Positions 35,701-47,899 of a stretch of 64,000 nucleotides of DNA are shown one piece after another (the first letter of the stretch is position 1; every line of letters starts with the position of its first letter). Where the stretch lies: the NCBI RefSeq assembly GCF_030272615.1, contig NC_081409.1, positions 470,636,573-470,700,572 of the forward strand, written 5' to 3'. This DNA is from Cryptomeria japonica. Its lineage: Eukaryota; Streptophyta; Pinopsida; Cupressales; Cupressaceae. The notes under the pieces are model-generated. The model made no database searches, was not told the DNA's origin, and saw nothing but the letters and a program-made list of their open reading frames with translations. Made by a program: the position numbers and the translations under genes.

Positions 35701-36075
35701 AAATATCATAAATTTCATAATACAAAAATAACATAATATTATACTTGAACTAAAACATAAAAACAAATAAAAATATTACTTATACATCAAGCTACAACAT
35801 GCTAGAATTAAAAGATTGATTCAACATCATGATAAATAAAGGTAATCTGCAATAAAAAAATATAATGAAAATATATATAAATCAAGTTATAAGATTTCAA
35901 AACTATCTAAGAGTATATATGTAAATTTAATAAAAAAAATGTCAAAGTTGTCTAAGAGTTTCCAACTCTTTCAAATACACCATAATAATTAAGACCCTTG
36001 AACAACAAATTCAAAATACTGCATAAAGCAGTGAGCTAAGATGCCTAACAACTAGTACATGATAAACATGATCAA

Positions 36076-36400
36076 CTATGTCATTTTTGCAAATATTTTA
36101 GTGGCCACCATGTGAATGTTCCCTTTTTCTCTTTCAGATGGACAACTCCATCCATTGTCTTCATAAGCAAGGGGTATGTTACTTGTGACCTTTAAAATGT
36201 TTACATTTGCATCTCTTGTTCCTTTTAAGTTGACTCCATGTACAATAGATAGGGAGTGAATCCACCACACCATCAAACAGATCCAACACCCTAACTTTAT
36301 CCCCTTCATTGAGTTTATCAATATATTTATGCGAAAAGAAAAAATAATAATACGTTATATTACATAGGTAATGATTACCCTTGTTTGCATAATAAAACAA
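36076..36400 (-). pseudogene. Possible exon remnant in the CACTA element
   Basis: Two overlapping minus-strand frames, 36400-36179 and 36321-36076, read like decent protein: KYIDKLNEGDKVRVLDLFDG in the first, then YEDNGWSCPSEREKGNIHMV in the second. A frameshift or a small intron between them (AAAG|GTCACA near 36190) could join them. I do not recognise a known transposase motif, so this could be a fragment of the transposon's own second gene, a captured host exon, or chance. Confidence 0.3.
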
Positions 36401-36479
36401 CCATTATTTACTTAAATATTACTTGCATGTGTGTGCTAAAATAATTGCAAAAGGAAAATCTTAAAAATAATTTCAATGA

Positions 36480-39400
36480 TTCTATAACTGAGACATGGCG
36501 GTGAAAGCCATTAGGATTCAACATGAAAGGTTCATGCATAGGAGTTTGTTTGCAAAAAAGGTTCTTTTCTTTTCATAAAGGCCCTCGCCTTATTATTGAT
36601 AGGAAAATCTTTTATTCCACATGCACTCAAAAGTTTTATATATTTTATTTTAGTGAGATTTCAAAAGGCATAGATAGCCCGTGCACAGAGATTAAAGGAT
36701 TGAAGTCTTCATATAGTGAGGGTTTGATCACAAGAACAATCAATGATATAAAGACATGGCAAGCATGTATGGGTAGTCATTAATGCATTAGAAGTCAAGT
36801 TTCAGAGATTAATGAAAGCAAATTCAGATCACAAAGAAGACTGTTGAAGAATGTAGATAAGGTTATTGACTATAGGTGAGGATCAGACCATTAAGGCATA
36901 GTGAAACAAAGACCTATAGGTCAGCCCAGGAAAACAGTGAATGAGGCTATAAAGAAGCCAAGTGTTGAGGCAGATGGACAAAACATCCACCAAAAGAAGA
37001 GGATACTATGGTATAGTAGCTCTTTTGACAGCCATAGAACTACAAAGATTGTGCCTCAGAGCAGCATGTAGATCAGTATAAATAAGAGATATGAAAAATA
37101 ACAGTCAAGGACTTCAAATCAAGAAATGAATCTTCCTCACAAACAACAAGAGCAATGAAGGCATGTAAAGACAATATTGATACATAAAGAAAATGTCATT
37201 GAATGCCATTGTAGCAGTCATAAAGGTTGCCAATAAAGAAGTGATCTTAAGAACCCAAATCTTAGTCAACCCAAAACAGTGAGCACTGTTCAAGGGAGTC
37301 TACATTGACATAGCCATCAAATCAACAGAGAAGATAATGATTTACATGTAGAGCATAGCACAGATTGAGATAGAGTTTCTAGTCAATGGTGGATAAGAAG
37401 CTAGTAAGTGTCACACAGTCTAAGATAGTAGAACTCATAAAACCAAGGAAAGAGCACATCCACAATGGATGAAAAATATGATCAACAGTAGTTAAATTAT
37501 GTTTTTTCAGTCATGATCTTTGGAGTAAAAGATAGTTCAAAAGTATTTTCAGGGTTACTGTCACAGTGCAATATTGAAGACATCAGCAGCAGACATTAAT
37601 GTGACAGCCAACAAGCATCACCAAACACAGTCATAGAAAGATATGTCATCATTGTTGAAGGGCATTTTCAAAACCCTAGTGTAGGGTTATGAGGTTCAAG
37701 TAGATTTAAAGCAGAAACATATGCACAATACTCAGATAGTCTTGAATGAGGCAAGTCATGAGTCACTATTTGACTCAGTGAACAGACATTTAGGGAAGTC
37801 CTTACCACTGTCTAATTATAGTTAGAGAAATCCTTCCATAAAAGTCAAGACATGATCAACCATCAAAGGTTTAGAAAGGCAAGAGTCATGAGGGTTTAGA
37901 TATTCATAGAGGCCTTTCACAGTCATAGTGAACAGACATAACACCACTATCAACACAATCTACACAGCACCAAGGAAACCTCAGATCCAAGGAAATCCTA
38001 GATCTAAAAGAGGAAAACACAGAGTCTCAGAGTTCAAGGAAATAAAGCAAAGAGGTCAGAGCAGCCTTATGAAGGCATAAGTAGTCTAGACATGAAGGTC
38101 ATATCACCATGAGGACATGAGACATTCACATCATAACATCACTATCTCAAGAAGACAGTTCTATGTTTAATGTTAAAAAGAGCAATACTAGACAGACAAA
38201 GAATCTAGAATATAAGCTCTAAGAAAGAAAATGCATGAACGCAATCCAAAGCTAGTTATGACAGTAAGAATAGAGAATTAAAAGACTGATCACAGTCATG
38301 AAGCATCAATACATGAAGAGAGAATATTCTATAAGGAAAAGAATATTCAAGAATCAGTGCCTAAAAGATTGCAGAGACAGTCTAAAGAATATTGGAAGCT
38401 AAAGAAATAAAGCTATAGACAATTCAAAGGCTAGTCAACTTGGATGTTAGGGGTCTCTAGATAATACACAGAGGACTGTATTTAATCACTAGGTCTAAAA
38501 AACAATAAAAGAGCTCACAAAGAAGTATGCAGTCAACGAAGTCAAAGAATAGTGATTGGTAGAGAACAATGAAAGGATAAAGTATCTAGAATAGAGCCTC
38601 ATAAACCCTTAGAAAGGAACAGTGATCAAAAAATAGATTATGCGGTCCAATACAAGGCATATAATAGTGTAGGGGGTTATTATTATGAAAGGTAGTCATT
38701 AGGCACTGTGTGAGCAATATAGCCAATGTATTGTGATGGCTTGACGTTATCAAATGGCCATTAGAGCACCATATTCATGAGAATACACAGTCAAAATTAG
38801 AATAGTTTTGAAAGTTGATCCAAATAGATCAAAAGCATATAACACTAGTGAAAAATCAGCCTTTACATAAAGCAAGATTCAAAATATGTGAAAGGGCTTA
38901 ATGAAACTAATGTCAAACAATGACCTTCAATCGCAAATCAATGTCAAAGGTTATGCACAAGTCTCATAGAGATTGCACATAGTCATGCTAGGGCAAAGAT
39001 ATAAGTGAAAAAGGTAAAACAGAGGTCTCAGAGCATATACAGTTAAGATAGAAAAAAAACAGAGACTTCTACCCTTGAATAACATAAAACACAGTGAGCA
39101 ACTACAGAGAGGTCAAGGTCATAAAATACAGTCACATCAAGCCAGCAATAAGGTCTATAGTAGAAAATGAAGGATAGTTGATAGGTTGGGAAGATGAAAA
39201 GTAGCAGCTCTTTCAAAGCAAATTAGACAATCAAAATAAAATGTATACACATTTTTTTGCAGTCATCATGTCCAGGCACAAAGAGTCGAAAGAGGCAGTC
39301 CTAGAGTTTTAGTTTCTGAGCAGTAGATGCAGTCATAGGACTTAAAAAATGGTTGGCTATAGATCTAGAATAAAGCCTCACTGCCATCAAAAAAGTATGA

Positions 39401-41650
39401 ATATGAAAACATAGATATATAGAATGGGCAGATCAATAGTAATAAACATCAAAAAGGAGACTGTGAGAGATCTCTTGATAACACTAGAGTTCAGTGAGCC
39501 AAACAAAAAGGACTTCAACCAACACAAAGGTCACAAATGATCTCTTCAGAGTCATGATAATCAAATGCTTTGAGCAATCCTTTATATTGCAAAATAGTGG
39601 CCTTTCTCAAGGTGATGATTTAGTAAGAGCAGTTGAAGAATATAGGAGATCGTTGCCAAAAGAACAAGGTCCCAGTGATTTCATAATACAAGGCCATTGT
39701 TAGTATAGCCAAACATGGTCACCATAAAGGCTTTTCATCATAAAAGAATGAGCACTCAAGACACAGTAAGCATTGAACAGTCCTTTCACATTCAAAGCCA
39801 TAGATAAAATAGGACTGAGAGCAGTAGGCTATAGTTGGTAGCATCTAGGGTTCAGTGACCAAGAGTAGCATATAGATGTAAAAAGACAGTAAAAGGCAAA
39901 CCATGATTGAAGCACCCAAGGAAACAGTGATTATATTAATGATAGATTCAGAACACAGAAAAAATCATTATCCAGAGCAATAATGAAAGACTCTCTAACA
40001 AACCATAAAAGCTTAAAGTGCAGCAAAAAGGGGTACATCACAAGCAATACCAACAATCATGGTGATTACAGTCAAGAATAGACTAATCAGTATGGTATAT
40101 GACTGTCAAACAAGGAACTAATAACCTTGACATGAAAGGTATACAACCATATATGCAATACAATACATGGGAAGACCAAGTCACTGTCAAGAGAAAACTA
40201 CAATGTAAAAGAGCCTAACATGGCAATTATAGATGCTGTGACAGTGGATGGAAGGAGCATAAGGACACTGTCATGACAGTCACTGCTAGAAAAGAGTAGA
40301 GGTATTGAAAGAAAAGGAAGAATGGTCAGTCCTTTAGTAGAAAATGCAGTCCTCCAAAACAGTGAATGTGATGGTTCCATTTTCATTATGTATAGGTTGA
40401 TAATAGCAAAGAAATGATAATGTTTTATTAAAGAATGAGCATTCATTGAAGATCAAAATAGTGAAAAGGAAGCCTGCCAAATTTCCTTGAAATATATTAT
40501 TAGAAGTTTGTAAAGACAGTTATGAGGGCAAGTCATTACAATGCAAGACCTGCAAATGCTTTCCAAATAAGATACTTTCAAATAGTGAAGGGATCGCATA
40601 ATCATGCAAAGAAAATGTAAAGGTTACAGTCATATCTCTGTGAGACCCATATCCAATGTCATGAGAACACAAAGACCTCAGAGCAGGTCATAACAGAGAT
40701 AGTCTTGTGAATGGTTTGAAGATGAGATGATCAAAACAAAATAACTGAGCAATACAAAGATGGCATTCACATTCACAAAAAGCTGATAAGGCAAGTATAT
40801 CATAGCTAAATGGTCAAGAACGGTGATAGGAATCTATGTGAGCATAGAAATAATAAAGATCACTGCATTTTTGACAAGAAAGGACCATCTACAGTGCACA
40901 AGCCTCATTAAGTCTGCTACAATATAGTGAAGATAACCATGCACCCAATGATCAATATATGACAGTCATTAAATGCCATCATAATGATCTTGCAATAATT
41001 GTCATAAGTAATCAATCAACAATAATAGGCAAGGTTCTTCATGTTAAGGATAGAAAGAAGAGTAGGTTTTAGCATCAAACCAAGATGAACAATACTCATG
41101 ATCAGAATACAGTCCCAACAAAAGACTTGTTATAGTCATATGACTACTAAGAGGTAAAAATCTGAGATTTTATTCATAGTGCAGTCTTAACAAATATTGA
41201 GATGCCACAGTCCACAGGAACTCCATGAGAGCAATACCCAGCAGCAAAGACAGACCCTGAGTGAATAGAGATAGGGATACAAAGTACACAAAGCAAGAAG
41301 CTTGTAATAGAGTAACATACAGTGAGGATAGTGTGCAGTTTTTTGAAAGCAACAAAAAAAGAGACATTCATTTTAAGATTCATCAGTAAGAGTCGTGTCA
41401 ATGTAGTTGAGACATATTATTGAGCAAAGACAGTGAGCAACAAAGATTGTCTTTTCTATACGGAGATATATAAAGATAATGATAGTTTGTAGTTTTAAGC
41501 ATAAAGAAACAATGAGAATATATATTCAAGTTTTAAGGGAGTCATGAAATAAAAAGTATGGATGCAATATTGAGGACAGTATACAAGAGTCATGTGACAG
41601 TCTTATCTTCCTAATAACCTACGCCTAATGAGTGGCTATTTTGAACCTTC
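36480..41650. other. CAGT-rich, purine-biased noncoding interior of the CACTA element
   Basis: For about 5 kb the plus strand is A/G-biased and unusually dense in CAGTCAT, CAGTGA, CAGAG and GTCATAG words. There is no long open frame on either strand; the largest are 60-86 codons and look random. Compositionally it differs sharply from the AT-rich flanks at 35700-36400 and after 41650. The words echo the GTCAT core of the subterminal repeats. Confidence 0.55.
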
Positions 41651-44600
41651 AATAAATTGACTCACCTAAAGGGACCCACGAATAGTTGTAAAATCATGCA
41701 CTTAAGTTAAAGATCAGTTCAAGGAGCAGTCAATGAAGTATGAGGTGGGTTTTTGATTTACCATCAGTTAAAGAAGAAAAATAAGGGATTTTGGAGCAAA
41801 TCAAGTAGTTCAAGTATAGCTAAAGACCCTACATGGGTTAGCTATTAGTTGAGTCAGATTTTGATGCAGTTCACCTTCAGTTTCAAGCAAGTTTCACCTC
41901 TTTTTTGCATGCTTCTCTCCTAAATTCGACCCCTAAAGACATTCATGCAAATTGGACATAACATCAAGGTGGAAGCAGCCAGTTAGAGTTGAGTTAAAAG
42001 ATGAAAAGGAGGAGTTCAATATTAATGTTATCTTTCAATCAGAATAAAGTCTTCTTATTTTCAACTATAGTAAATATAATCTCTACCTCAACTTTAAAGT
42101 GTCATAATATGGCCTCTTTATACTTATTCAACATTGCATATTTGTTTGTTACCATTCACTTCAAAACAACTTGTAGGTGAAATATATCCACCCATAACTA
42201 AATGACAATAAAGACTTCATGTTGTCAAAACCCTAATGACTAGTACCTCTTTTGTATCTTCTAGTATGGTTTTCTAGCTTGGACCATCTACTATTGTAAT
42301 TTATGTGGTTTTTAAACTATTAGATTTACCTTATCTTGGCAAACTAGCCTTTTGTATTATATCTATTTTAGTTTTTTTTATCTTTAATAAAGGATGTTCT
42401 CATACGTCTCCTTAGAGTATCTTGATTGGTAGTACCTTACAGTACCATTGAAAAAATATTTGTATAAGGTGTTTCTCATTTCTTTCATATAGTCACAAAT
42501 GGGGCAAATCCAAGGAGGTTATTTCTTTCATAAACATAATCACAAATGAGGCAAATCCAAGGACTTACCATTGATGTCAATGACCAGTTACTCCACAAGT
42601 TGTTTTCTGACTCAGACTTGGACTTAACCAAAAATTGACAGTTAAAATATATATAATATATTAAATAAAAAAATTAGTGGTTTTTTTAAAGTTCTTGAGT
42701 GGACTTTCTGTTTTTATGAAAACTTGGCCAAATCTGCATGTTTTAGCTACAGATTTGCCAAGCCTGATTTGGAATTAGATCTATGAGTCATTGCCCAAAC
42801 TCACAAAGTGTTAACCATGCATTAAATAGTTGTAAATTGTAGCTCAAACAAACAATCACCAATAGTACTACTACAAAACAATGCCTTAAAACTAACTACA
42901 CGAACAAACTCATATGTCTGCCACTGATTGCATGCATATGTTCCTCTATAAAATCATCATTTAAATGACAAAGAGAAACCAAACATTTTAATCATTTAAG
43001 AAATATATCCAATTAATGCAATGCTAACATCCAGCTTACTTGATTATAAACAAATCCTTTCAACGTATTGAAGAAGTCATTGTTTCTTTCTTGTTCAAAC
43101 CTATCAAGTTCATTCTTATTATTTTCCTGCAACAACAATGGGATTGACTAAATTATCATAAGTAACATCAAATAAAATCCTTTCCCTCAAAATTCAAAAG
43201 ATGAGACAACTATAGACAAATCTTCATTATCTTCAACAAACTATTTCAAATTTCAAATTGCCAATATTCAGAGTGGTTGGATAAAGAAAGGCTAACTTCA
43301 AGTGGTCATAAAAGACAAAATACACAAGGTACCCACAATGTGCAAAAGTTGTAGCACTTGGTAACTCAGCCATTTAATGTTAATTTTCATTTATGTAGCA
43401 TTCATGTCCATTCTTCTCATATATTATGGCAGAACTCAATGGCTTCTACCTATACATACCACAAATATATCCATAAATTGCTATTAAACATGGCAGGGTG
43501 TTTGCAAAAACCCATGGATTTTCCTCTGGCAATGTATTAACGAGGAGAATTTGGCATAACCCTCATCTGATGATCTCCTTTTTAGCTGGCATGTGGAAGG
43601 AGTGACCCAACTTTAAACATCATTGTGATGATGGTATTTAAAGCAACTGAAATCATTCACCTATATATTTGCCTTCAAAGTGCCATGATAGATCATCTCT
43701 CTCATTGCATATGGTCTTACATATCTATATATACTCCATCTTTATTGTAGTCATGTATATTAACCTTGTTTATGTCATTCCAGGTATGCTTCTTTACTAG
43801 TCAATTACAAGAATTTTGGCATTGGTTTCACTTGTAATTACTACAAGAAGCATTTTTAATGATTTTTTGATTTGCCCCGTTATGAGAACTCAAATTTCAC
43901 TTTTGTAGTCCCTAATGCTTGCAGGGTCAAATCATCTCCATCAGATGTTCTTAAATGAGAGCTTACCGCTTCTCATCTTTGCATGATAACAACTATCAAT
44001 CTAATCAAAGTCATGCATGTTCTCATGGCCCTCCTGATAATGGGCCACACCTATTACAAGCATTGGGATGATTATGCCAATGAAATTATTAAGTAAACTC
44101 CAACAATCTACAAGAAATAATTTATTAATTTCTATCGTCTAGGAATTTGCCTGAAAAGCAAGCTTCCTCAGCTACCTCTCTTTATGCACAAATAAACTAC
44201 AATGATCACAATGGAGAAGACACTATCAAAAAATTTTAAATCAATTTGCTGCTTGGACAATCAATTCACAGGCCTCCAGATTCAGTGTTCAGCCCTCCTC
44301 ACAAAAGAGACCATGATACTAGACCGAAGCAGTGAAAGAAACGTAATTACAATCTACACCAGTAAAAAACTCTATCCCTCACGCGTGCAGAACGATCGGG
44401 TTCGTCCCATCTCCCACCCCGGCACCCCGCATCCATAGTAAGGGAACGTGTAGAACTAACTAAGTGAGTCATTCCATTCAAGATTGGTTTCTAGGTGGGT
44501 CTAGTCAAGTTTTTCCCCCATCCATCCTATCACTTCTACCATATGAAGGAACCCACTCCAGAAAATCCAGAAACATGTCATACTATAGCCAAGATTTCCT

Positions 44601-45169
44601 TTTTAAAATTATAGAATAGAGAAGGATCAGGGTTTGACATAACAAATTAATCTCTAGATGCAGGTAGGTCCTCTTTTCCTGTTGGAGATCGCACCAACCA
44701 AGATCAGAGAAGCTTTAACATTCTCTTCCATCTGAATACAACATTAGGTGCCAATGTGATAAATTATGGAGTCAAAATTAGAGGATACCTGAAAGAGGAC
44801 AAGGTCATTTTGAGAAAAAGCTAGAAGAATGAATAATGTAGATCCAGAGTTCAACGAACTAGTCAAGGCCAGTTGAATGGCACAAAAAGTGTAGCATCCA
44901 TTCAGAAACTTGCTGGAAACTCTACATTACAATCAAATAGTTTGTTCAAAAATTGTTCAACATATACTTGTTTTTCACTTCCCGCCCCTCCCGGCTTTGT
45001 GGTCGAAAATGCATGTTTATTTTGTCTTACTTTTTAATTTAAGACAATTGAAATAATTTTAATTTTTAATTTAGGACAATTAAAATAGTTTTAATTTTTA
45101 ATTTAAAATAATGAAAATAATAATTTAACTATTTAAAATAAAATATTAATTTTGTCTTGATGTTTAGTT
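41651..45169. other. Right part of CACTA interior, no gene recognised
   Basis: This is mixed-composition DNA without a coding domain. Two GC-rich patches stand out: around 44380-44435 (CCCACCCCGGCACCCCGC) and 44980-45000 (CCCGCCCCTCCCGGC). The patches could be promoter remnants. 45020-45160 is an A/T tract of repeated TTTTAATTTTTAATTTA words. A small possible exon is listed separately. Confidence 0.4.
43040..43126 (-). pseudogene. Possible 87-bp exon in the CACTA element
   Basis: On the minus strand a TTGTTGCAG acceptor-like sequence precedes, and a GTAAGC donor-like sequence follows, an open 29-codon phase-0 segment. It is charged and helical in character (NELDRFEQERNN, then FFNTLKGFVYNQ). 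This looks like a genuine spliced exon, but the neighbouring exons are not recognised. Transposase accessory protein or captured host gene are both possible. Confidence 0.35.
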
Positions 45170-45377
45170 GTAATAGAGGAGTAAAAGTCATTTATTTAGT
45201 CATTTTTATTTGTGTGACTAATTATTTAGTTGTGTTTCTTACCTGATGATCAAATTGATCATTTATTTAGTCATTTATAGTTGTGTTGCAAAAAATGACT
45301 AGAATCTAGTCATTTTTACTTTTCGTGACTAAAAGTTTTAGTCACCTGGTCATTTGTTTGTCATATTTCTACTAGTG
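45170..45377. repeat. Right CACTA terminus with subterminal hairpins
   Basis: TAGTCATTT words occur in both orientations. There are two perfect odd-centred palindromes. One at 45296-45312 has arms TGACTAGA and TCTAGTCA. One at 45325-45345 has arms GTGACTAAAA and TTTTAGTCAC. The terminal inverted repeat ends at 45377. Confidence 0.82.
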
Positions 45378-46795
45378 CCTGTGACACATTTAAACAACCT
45401 CCAAGTGTGGGATCTTGCATAATGTGATGTTGAGTCCCCAGAGAAGGTCAGCTTCCTTATCAATCCAAATGCAAGTGTTGGACCAACCCAACACATATAA
45501 ATCTATTCTACTGATCTAAGGGGGAAAAGGGGAAGAAGGAATGCTTGAAAGGGTAAAAGGGGTTTGCACCCAAATTGAAAGATTAATCTTTCCTGCCTAT
45601 AATTGCACAAAACATTAAGAAAACTACCAAAGCATGCACAAATTTCTATCTAAATCAGCTCCCTAAGAGTAAGTAAAGGTTGGAATTTTATAGGATGAAA
45701 AGAGGAATTGAAGTTATTCATAGTCAACATACATAGAGGGATAAACACAGTCACATAAACTAAAGAATCAGAAAGAGATCTATTCAAACAAGAAGGTAGA
45801 CAAATTATAAAATTTGTATGAACTAAAAAGAGGCAAAATGGATAATTCTATTAATGTAAAGGCAAAGCAAATTTTACAATTGCAAACAAACATAAGTTTA
45901 CTGCAAAAGAAAAGAAGAGAAGATGTTGAAAACAGGCTACAAAATTGCCTTTTTAGTTAAGGCATAACTGAGATTGATTGCAGTTAGAAACCCTAACTCT
46001 ACTAGGGTTAGGTTACAAAATATTAAAAGAAGATCATATCGATAGAATGATCTGATGGTGTGTACACAATCTCTAAAAATATCCTTCTACTGGGAAGAAG
46101 CAAAATCCCTGGAGAAAGGGAAAATCTTTGCGCATGATGTGTCTAAGTACACTTGCAGAGCAAAAATTCTTCAAAATGCATTGAGTGGCCAAGGTGGTGT
46201 CTGGAATCAACTTGTAGAGTCATGTCTAGAGTAATGGCGATCATCCACAGTCACCTGAAAGTGGTTGGGAATGATTCTAATAAGATTTGAACCACCAACG
46301 AGGCAAAACTTGATTATCAATCGTCAAGTCAACAAACACCTCTGGCAGAAAAAATAAATTCTAGCATCCTTCTCCAGCTTGAATTTGGGTCATTAGATCC
46401 TCCTTGTCACGCACAAATGGATGTATGAGATCGTGCCATGGAACCCTCCAAAGGGCTCAACATATTTTTAAAACATGGTCATTGATCTGGCCCTTTAAGA
46501 AAATTTAACGGCCACACGCATGCCACGTGGTGGGTCAGGCTCACCATGTCTATCGTCTTGGACCTCCGACACAGGATGGCAAGGAAGAATGTGTTTCATT
46601 GTGGTTTTTACCCCACGAGGCCTTTTGATTCTTCACATTTTCCTCGCAAGATGGTGGGGAGACCATCTTCTTTACTTTTTGTTACCTTGTGACATCCCCT
46701 TGCCCCTTTGAAATCCTTCGCGAGGTGGCGAGGAAGCATGTGCTTCACTATGTTTTTTACCTCGCAAGGCCTTTTGATTCTTTGCACCCGCCATG

Positions 46796-47899
46796 TGTTG
46801 GCATGACACATCTTTTTGTTAGCCCTCTCTTCCTTGTGTTGTGGGGCTTTGCTCGAGTGCCACATCGCGTTCCCCTTTTTCCTCCTAATGGTTTTGACCG
46901 TAGTTTGAAAGAGCATAGTTTTAAGGACACATGTCTGCTTCGCGGGATGTTTTGAGTTTGTTACTCGCCTGAGGGAGAGTCTCCCCATCTTGCCACCTCG
47001 TGTCACTTAAAAGTGATGCTAGGAGCTCCACACGTCCATATAACCAGAAAGCGGGACCACTTGCAAAGAATATCTTATGTACAGAGTAGTTGCTAACCAA
47101 TTTTGGGGGCGCTATTCGAGTTTTATCCACAAGTTTGTTGCAGCAAAGCAGTCATGATGATGATTTTGATCCTGATAACGTAATAGATAGGCGGGGGCAT
47201 AACTACAAGCTAAAAGCAGTCATCACTTTCACAGTATTTGATGATTTTATAGAATGATGACCTGAATTGTAAAGGGGAAAACTTGATTTGGCAATTTGCA
47301 AGATAGGAGGAGAAATCGCCAAATAAATTTTCACTTTGGGGGAGATTTCCTTTACATTCAAAAGAGGGGAGGAATCCACTAGATTCAATCACAAATCAGA
47401 TAAGGACTGAATACTAAGTGGATTGATTGATTATGAATGTGTTTTTCGCTCTTTTGTAAATTGAAATACTGATTTAGGGTAAAGTGTTGAAATTGAAGAC
47501 AAAACTGAGAAAATACTGAGCTACAGGTTCGAGATTTTCTCATGCACTTGGATTAGAGTAATATGAGCTAATTCAGATTTGCCCTACGAAAATGCCCCGA
47601 AAAATCAGGGACCTTGGCACAACCTCTTGGTCCTTCAAATTTTCTGCTTGTTTTGTCTATGTGTTTGAAGTTTATTTCCAAAAGTAAAGTTGCATACTTG
47701 TTTCCTACACACATAAAGAAAGGGAAATAGGTTGGGAATAGGGGCTTGCATTTGCACAACCTTAATATTTGCTTGATCAAAAAGAAAGCCACGTGCCTAA
47801 ACAAAGTAAAAGGGGCCTTTATAGGGCAAAGTGGATTATAAATCCATAGTTTTATGGTGACTTCTATAGAAATCTTGCCTACGAGATGATGATACCCAA
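46796..47899. other. Stretch between element E and the large unknown frame
   Basis: Sequence leaves homology with the E LTR near 46795. No coding domain is seen. Short frames at 46921-47130 and 47203-47392 on the minus strand have no motif. The minus strand has ATAGCGCCCCCAAAATTGG near 47094-47112, which could be a leader or primer-binding remnant, but no LTR end could be matched. Confidence 0.35.

Larger units (their letters stand above)
35187..45377. mobile_element. CACTA (En/Spm-like) DNA transposon, 10,191 bp, TSD CCT
   Basis: The left end reads CACTAGTACAAAAATAAC. The right end, read inward on the other strand, is CACTAGTAGAAATATGAC; 15 of 18 positions match. The CACTA termini with a 3-base target duplication (CCT at 35184-35186 and 45378-45380) are diagnostic of the superfamily. 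Both ends carry subterminal TAGTCATTTATT repeats with hairpins. No clear transposase (TNP2-like) domain is seen. Two possible exon remnants lie on the minus strand (36076-36400, 43040-43126), and a 5-kb CAGT-rich interior has no coding content, so the copy is probably defective or non-autonomous. Confidence 0.92.
27119..46795 (-). mobile_element. Non-autonomous LTR element E, disrupted by a solo LTR and a CACTA transposon
   Basis: Two long direct repeats flank a ~2.3-kb internal region. The left repeat is 27119-32793, minus the solo LTR at 28478-32235. The right repeat is 35144-46795, minus the CACTA element at 35187-45377. Both begin TGTTGTCACAAAA on the plus strand. Next to the right repeat the minus strand carries GTTTTTGGCACGC, a primer-binding-site-like sequence, so the element runs on the minus strand. 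The internal region has one decayed frame and no RT, RNase H or integrase, so it depended on other elements for movement. The right LTR loses similarity to the left one near 46795. Confidence 0.78.
35144..46795 (-). repeat. 5' LTR of element E, split by a CACTA transposon
   Basis: Only 43 bases (35144-35186) lie left of the CACTA insertion; the rest resumes at 45381. Joined across one CCT copy, the sequence CATCAACCC-TGTGACACATT matches the uninterrupted sister LTR at 27147-27166. Similarity continues to about 46795 and then stops, with unrelated sequence beyond. Confidence 0.8.

Noticed and set aside
40198-40446. 82-codon Ser/Leu-rich minus-strand ORF
   Set aside because: It lies in the CAGT-rich CACTA interior. 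The strand composition bias predicts such frames and no homology is apparent.
46608-47006. 132-codon minus-strand ORF
   Set aside because: It spans the end of E LTR homology near 46795 and has no motif; only the LTR part is repeated elsewhere.
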